Below the pieces are notes generated by a model. It searched no databases. It had not been told where the DNA came from and saw only the letters and a program-made list of their open reading frames with translations. From Ailanthus altissimus (lineage: Eukaryota; Streptophyta; Magnoliopsida; Sapindales; Simaroubaceae): a stretch of 64,000 bases of DNA. The position numbers and the translations under genes are program-made. The DNA lies in contig OX327711.1 of the NCBI GenBank assembly GCA_946807835.1, positions 19,751,501-19,815,500 on the forward strand. Reading direction: 5' to 3'. Shown in pieces: positions 62,141 through 64,000 of this stretch (its first letter is position 1; each line of letters opens with the position of its first letter).

Positions 62141-62351
62141 AGCTAAATTGGGCCTTCCGGCTAGGTGGGTGGATTTTTCTTGTTTCTTCCTTTCTGTTTT
62201 TTATTTTTTTCTTCTTTTGGTTGGCTAATGATTTGCAATTCGTTAGCTGAGGTTGGTTTTTGTTGGGTTTCTGTGAGTGGTTCAGAGATAATAAATAATT
62301 TTCTTAGGGTTGGAGAGCGAGTGTGATATGTGCTTTTGTCATGGCTAAATG

Positions 62352-62366
62352 GTATATAGTATATAC
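62352..62366 (-). promoter_or_regulatory. Candidate TATA region for the CIPK12/19-like gene
   Basis: GTATATACTATATAC on the minus strand, with a spacing to the start codon (about 215 bp) that allows a normal 5' leader of roughly 180 nt. AT-rich surroundings make chance matches common. Confidence 0.35.
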
Positions 62367-62906
62367 TGTCAATTTGTTCCTCTTTTTTATTGTTACATTT
62401 ATATAAAATTCCTATTCAAATTAACCTTATGTAGTCCAGACAAGTATAAACACTTGATAAAAAAAAAACAACTAATTTGATAGATATCAATTCTTATTTT
62501 ATATATATCAGGTCATATTTAATCTATTGTAACATTTGATCCATGAATATGTATGAAAACTTTTTTAAAAATTAATTTGACAGATATTAAACATTATTAT
62601 AAGTCATGCCATATATCATGTAACATTAATTTATTTTATTTTATAAATAATATAATGTTTTATAACATCAATAAGTAACGGGTTAATTATTACATTAGCT
62701 TTTTTTTTAATAAATAGATATGAAATTCGTTAAGGTAGAACCGATTCTGAATGTATAATATTACACTTAATATTATAAAAAATTTATATTTTTCTGTAAT
62801 TTTATTTAACAAAAAATTAAAATATATATATATATTGGCAATGATAAGAATCCAGTGGGAGAAAGATTGTGGTGACTTTTCATTCCTAAATTTGGTTAAT
62901 GGCCAC

Positions 62907-62912
62907 CACGTG
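62907..62912. promoter_or_regulatory. G-box CACGTG in an ACGT cluster
   Basis: CCACCACGTGTTAGCC includes CACGTG with ABRE-like flanks. Two more ACGT cores follow within 50 bp. Clustering is typical of ABA- or light-responsive plant promoters, but activity is inferred only. Confidence 0.35.
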
Positions 62913-64000
62913 TTAGCCATTTATTGAGGTTACGTGTAATCGTGCTCCACACGTAGGCAATCTCGTCTCGAGTTTCAGTTTCTAAGGACTCGCCATCTAA
63001 TCACAGATGGATCGGTCAACCTGATTGTCGGTCATGATTTGAATACGCGTACATGATTTTTTTTTTAAAAAGAAAAACTTAAAACCAGAAAATGAGGGAA
63101 AATGAAATAAGTTAGCTATAAGGTTAGTATTGGGAATTTATAAAAATGGTGAAGTGCACGAATCAAAAAGTTGTATTGCCCCAAGTTGATATTTAATTAA
63201 TTAATTAATTAATTGCCCTCTAAATTAGTCTGTAAGGTTTGTTTATTATCGATATCTCAGGATTAGAATAATGTAAATGTCGGTCCCCGAGGAGCTTGGA
63301 ATCAATTTTATGATTTTCTTGGAAAAGAAAAAAAAAACTAAAAAAACTAAATTTGCTGTATCAGAAATTATGCGGATTACTCTTTCATGAGAATCTTAAT
63401 TTTGAATCTGCTAATGCTTTGTATGGGATCATTTTGGCAAATTTCTGTTAAGAGTGGAACATCCAATGCAAGCACGTGAAATGAAGTAAAGGTTGGAGAA
63501 AGTTACAAGAATCGCGGTGAAGCCCAGTTTGAAAAAAGGGCAACAACCCAACAAGACTCCAGCTTTCGTGGAGATATTATATGTACACGATAACAGGGAA
63601 ATAGACTTGGGCCCTGGCCTTATGGATTTCACTTCTTACTAAAAAAACCCCATCACTGTGATAAAAAATGCAGGCCTAACATGTTCTCAGCCCACTTTCC
63701 CTGATAACTTATCAAAAAAACATGGACTCCAAACATATTTTCATATATTATGCATCATGTTATGTTATCACCCCACCTGAATCATTCTCGCAATCATATT
63801 TGTAGCCTGTCAATTTTATTTTTATTTTTATTTTTTGGTTTTTCTTTTAAATATACGACGACAATGAGTTGTGAGACTCGTTTGTTTGTTCACATATCAA
63901 TATAAAAATTTGTACTCATAATGCTAAAATATATATTTGTTGATAAATTAATATGTTTAGCAAAAAGAATTGAAGAAGAAAAAACAACAATCCAGTAGTA

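Larger units (their letters stand above)
62141..64000. promoter_or_regulatory. Upstream region of the CIPK12/19-like gene
   Basis: On the minus strand a TATA-like GTATATACTATATAC (62352-62366) lies about 215 bp before the ATG. An ACGT cluster lies 0.77-0.82 kb upstream, with CACGTG (62907-62912), ACGTG near 62933 and CACACGTAG near 62948, suitable for ABRE/bZIP binding. A (TTAA)n run lies at 63192-63213. No gene or transposon was recognised out to the window edge. Confidence 0.4.

Overview
This window is nuclear DNA of a flowering plant, most likely a eudicot. It is strongly AT-rich, its few genes lie far apart, and the space between them is packed with nested, decayed LTR retrotransposons and AT microsatellites. 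I cannot name the species from sequence alone. No tRNA, rRNA, CRISPR or bacterial-type operon was seen.

Host genes. Four genes are supported. (1) The 5' part of a DOG1-domain gene runs off the left edge on the minus strand (1-197). (2) An intact DOG1-type gene lies on the plus strand (32773-33534). (3) An intronless CIPK20-like kinase lies on the plus strand (55497-56834). (4) An intronless CIPK12/CIPK19-like kinase lies on the minus strand (60686-62140), tail to tail with the first kinase. Arabidopsis has CIPK19, CIPK20 and DOG1 at consecutive loci on chromosome 5, and CIPK12 beside a cluster of DOG1-like genes on chromosome 4. The window therefore looks like the corresponding block in another lineage, stretched by transposons. 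DOG1 controls seed dormancy through ABA-linked clade A phosphatases, and CIPKs relay Ca2+ signals from CBL sensors. A shared ABA/stress role is an inference.

Transposon layout. 1060-7445: a decayed Ty1/copia element (Copia-A, minus) with both LTRs, PBS, PPT and a perfect 5-bp target duplication. 7451-12156: AT-rich DNA with short tandem repeats. 12157-22406: copia element B (minus) with a 3' LTR but no 5' end, split by two LTR-like insertions (13318-16034 and 17065-20868), each with a perfect target duplication. 22407-23897: a plus-strand 5' LTR plus gag of the same family, head to head with B. 24911-30058: a nearly full-length copia element (Copia-C, minus). 38292-41381: a third, diverged solo LTR. 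42481-53070: a very decayed copia element (Copia-D, minus) carrying a solo LTR (46633-49484), a small non-coding LTR element (49511-50932) and a triplicated 294-bp LTR/PBS segment (52001-52882). From about 53.1 kb to the right edge, around the CIPK genes, I see no large transposon.

I found no convincing unknown biological system. The best leads are the conserved DOG1/CIPK neighbourhood, the head-to-head copia B structure with terminal microhomology, and the apparently perfect 294-bp triplication.
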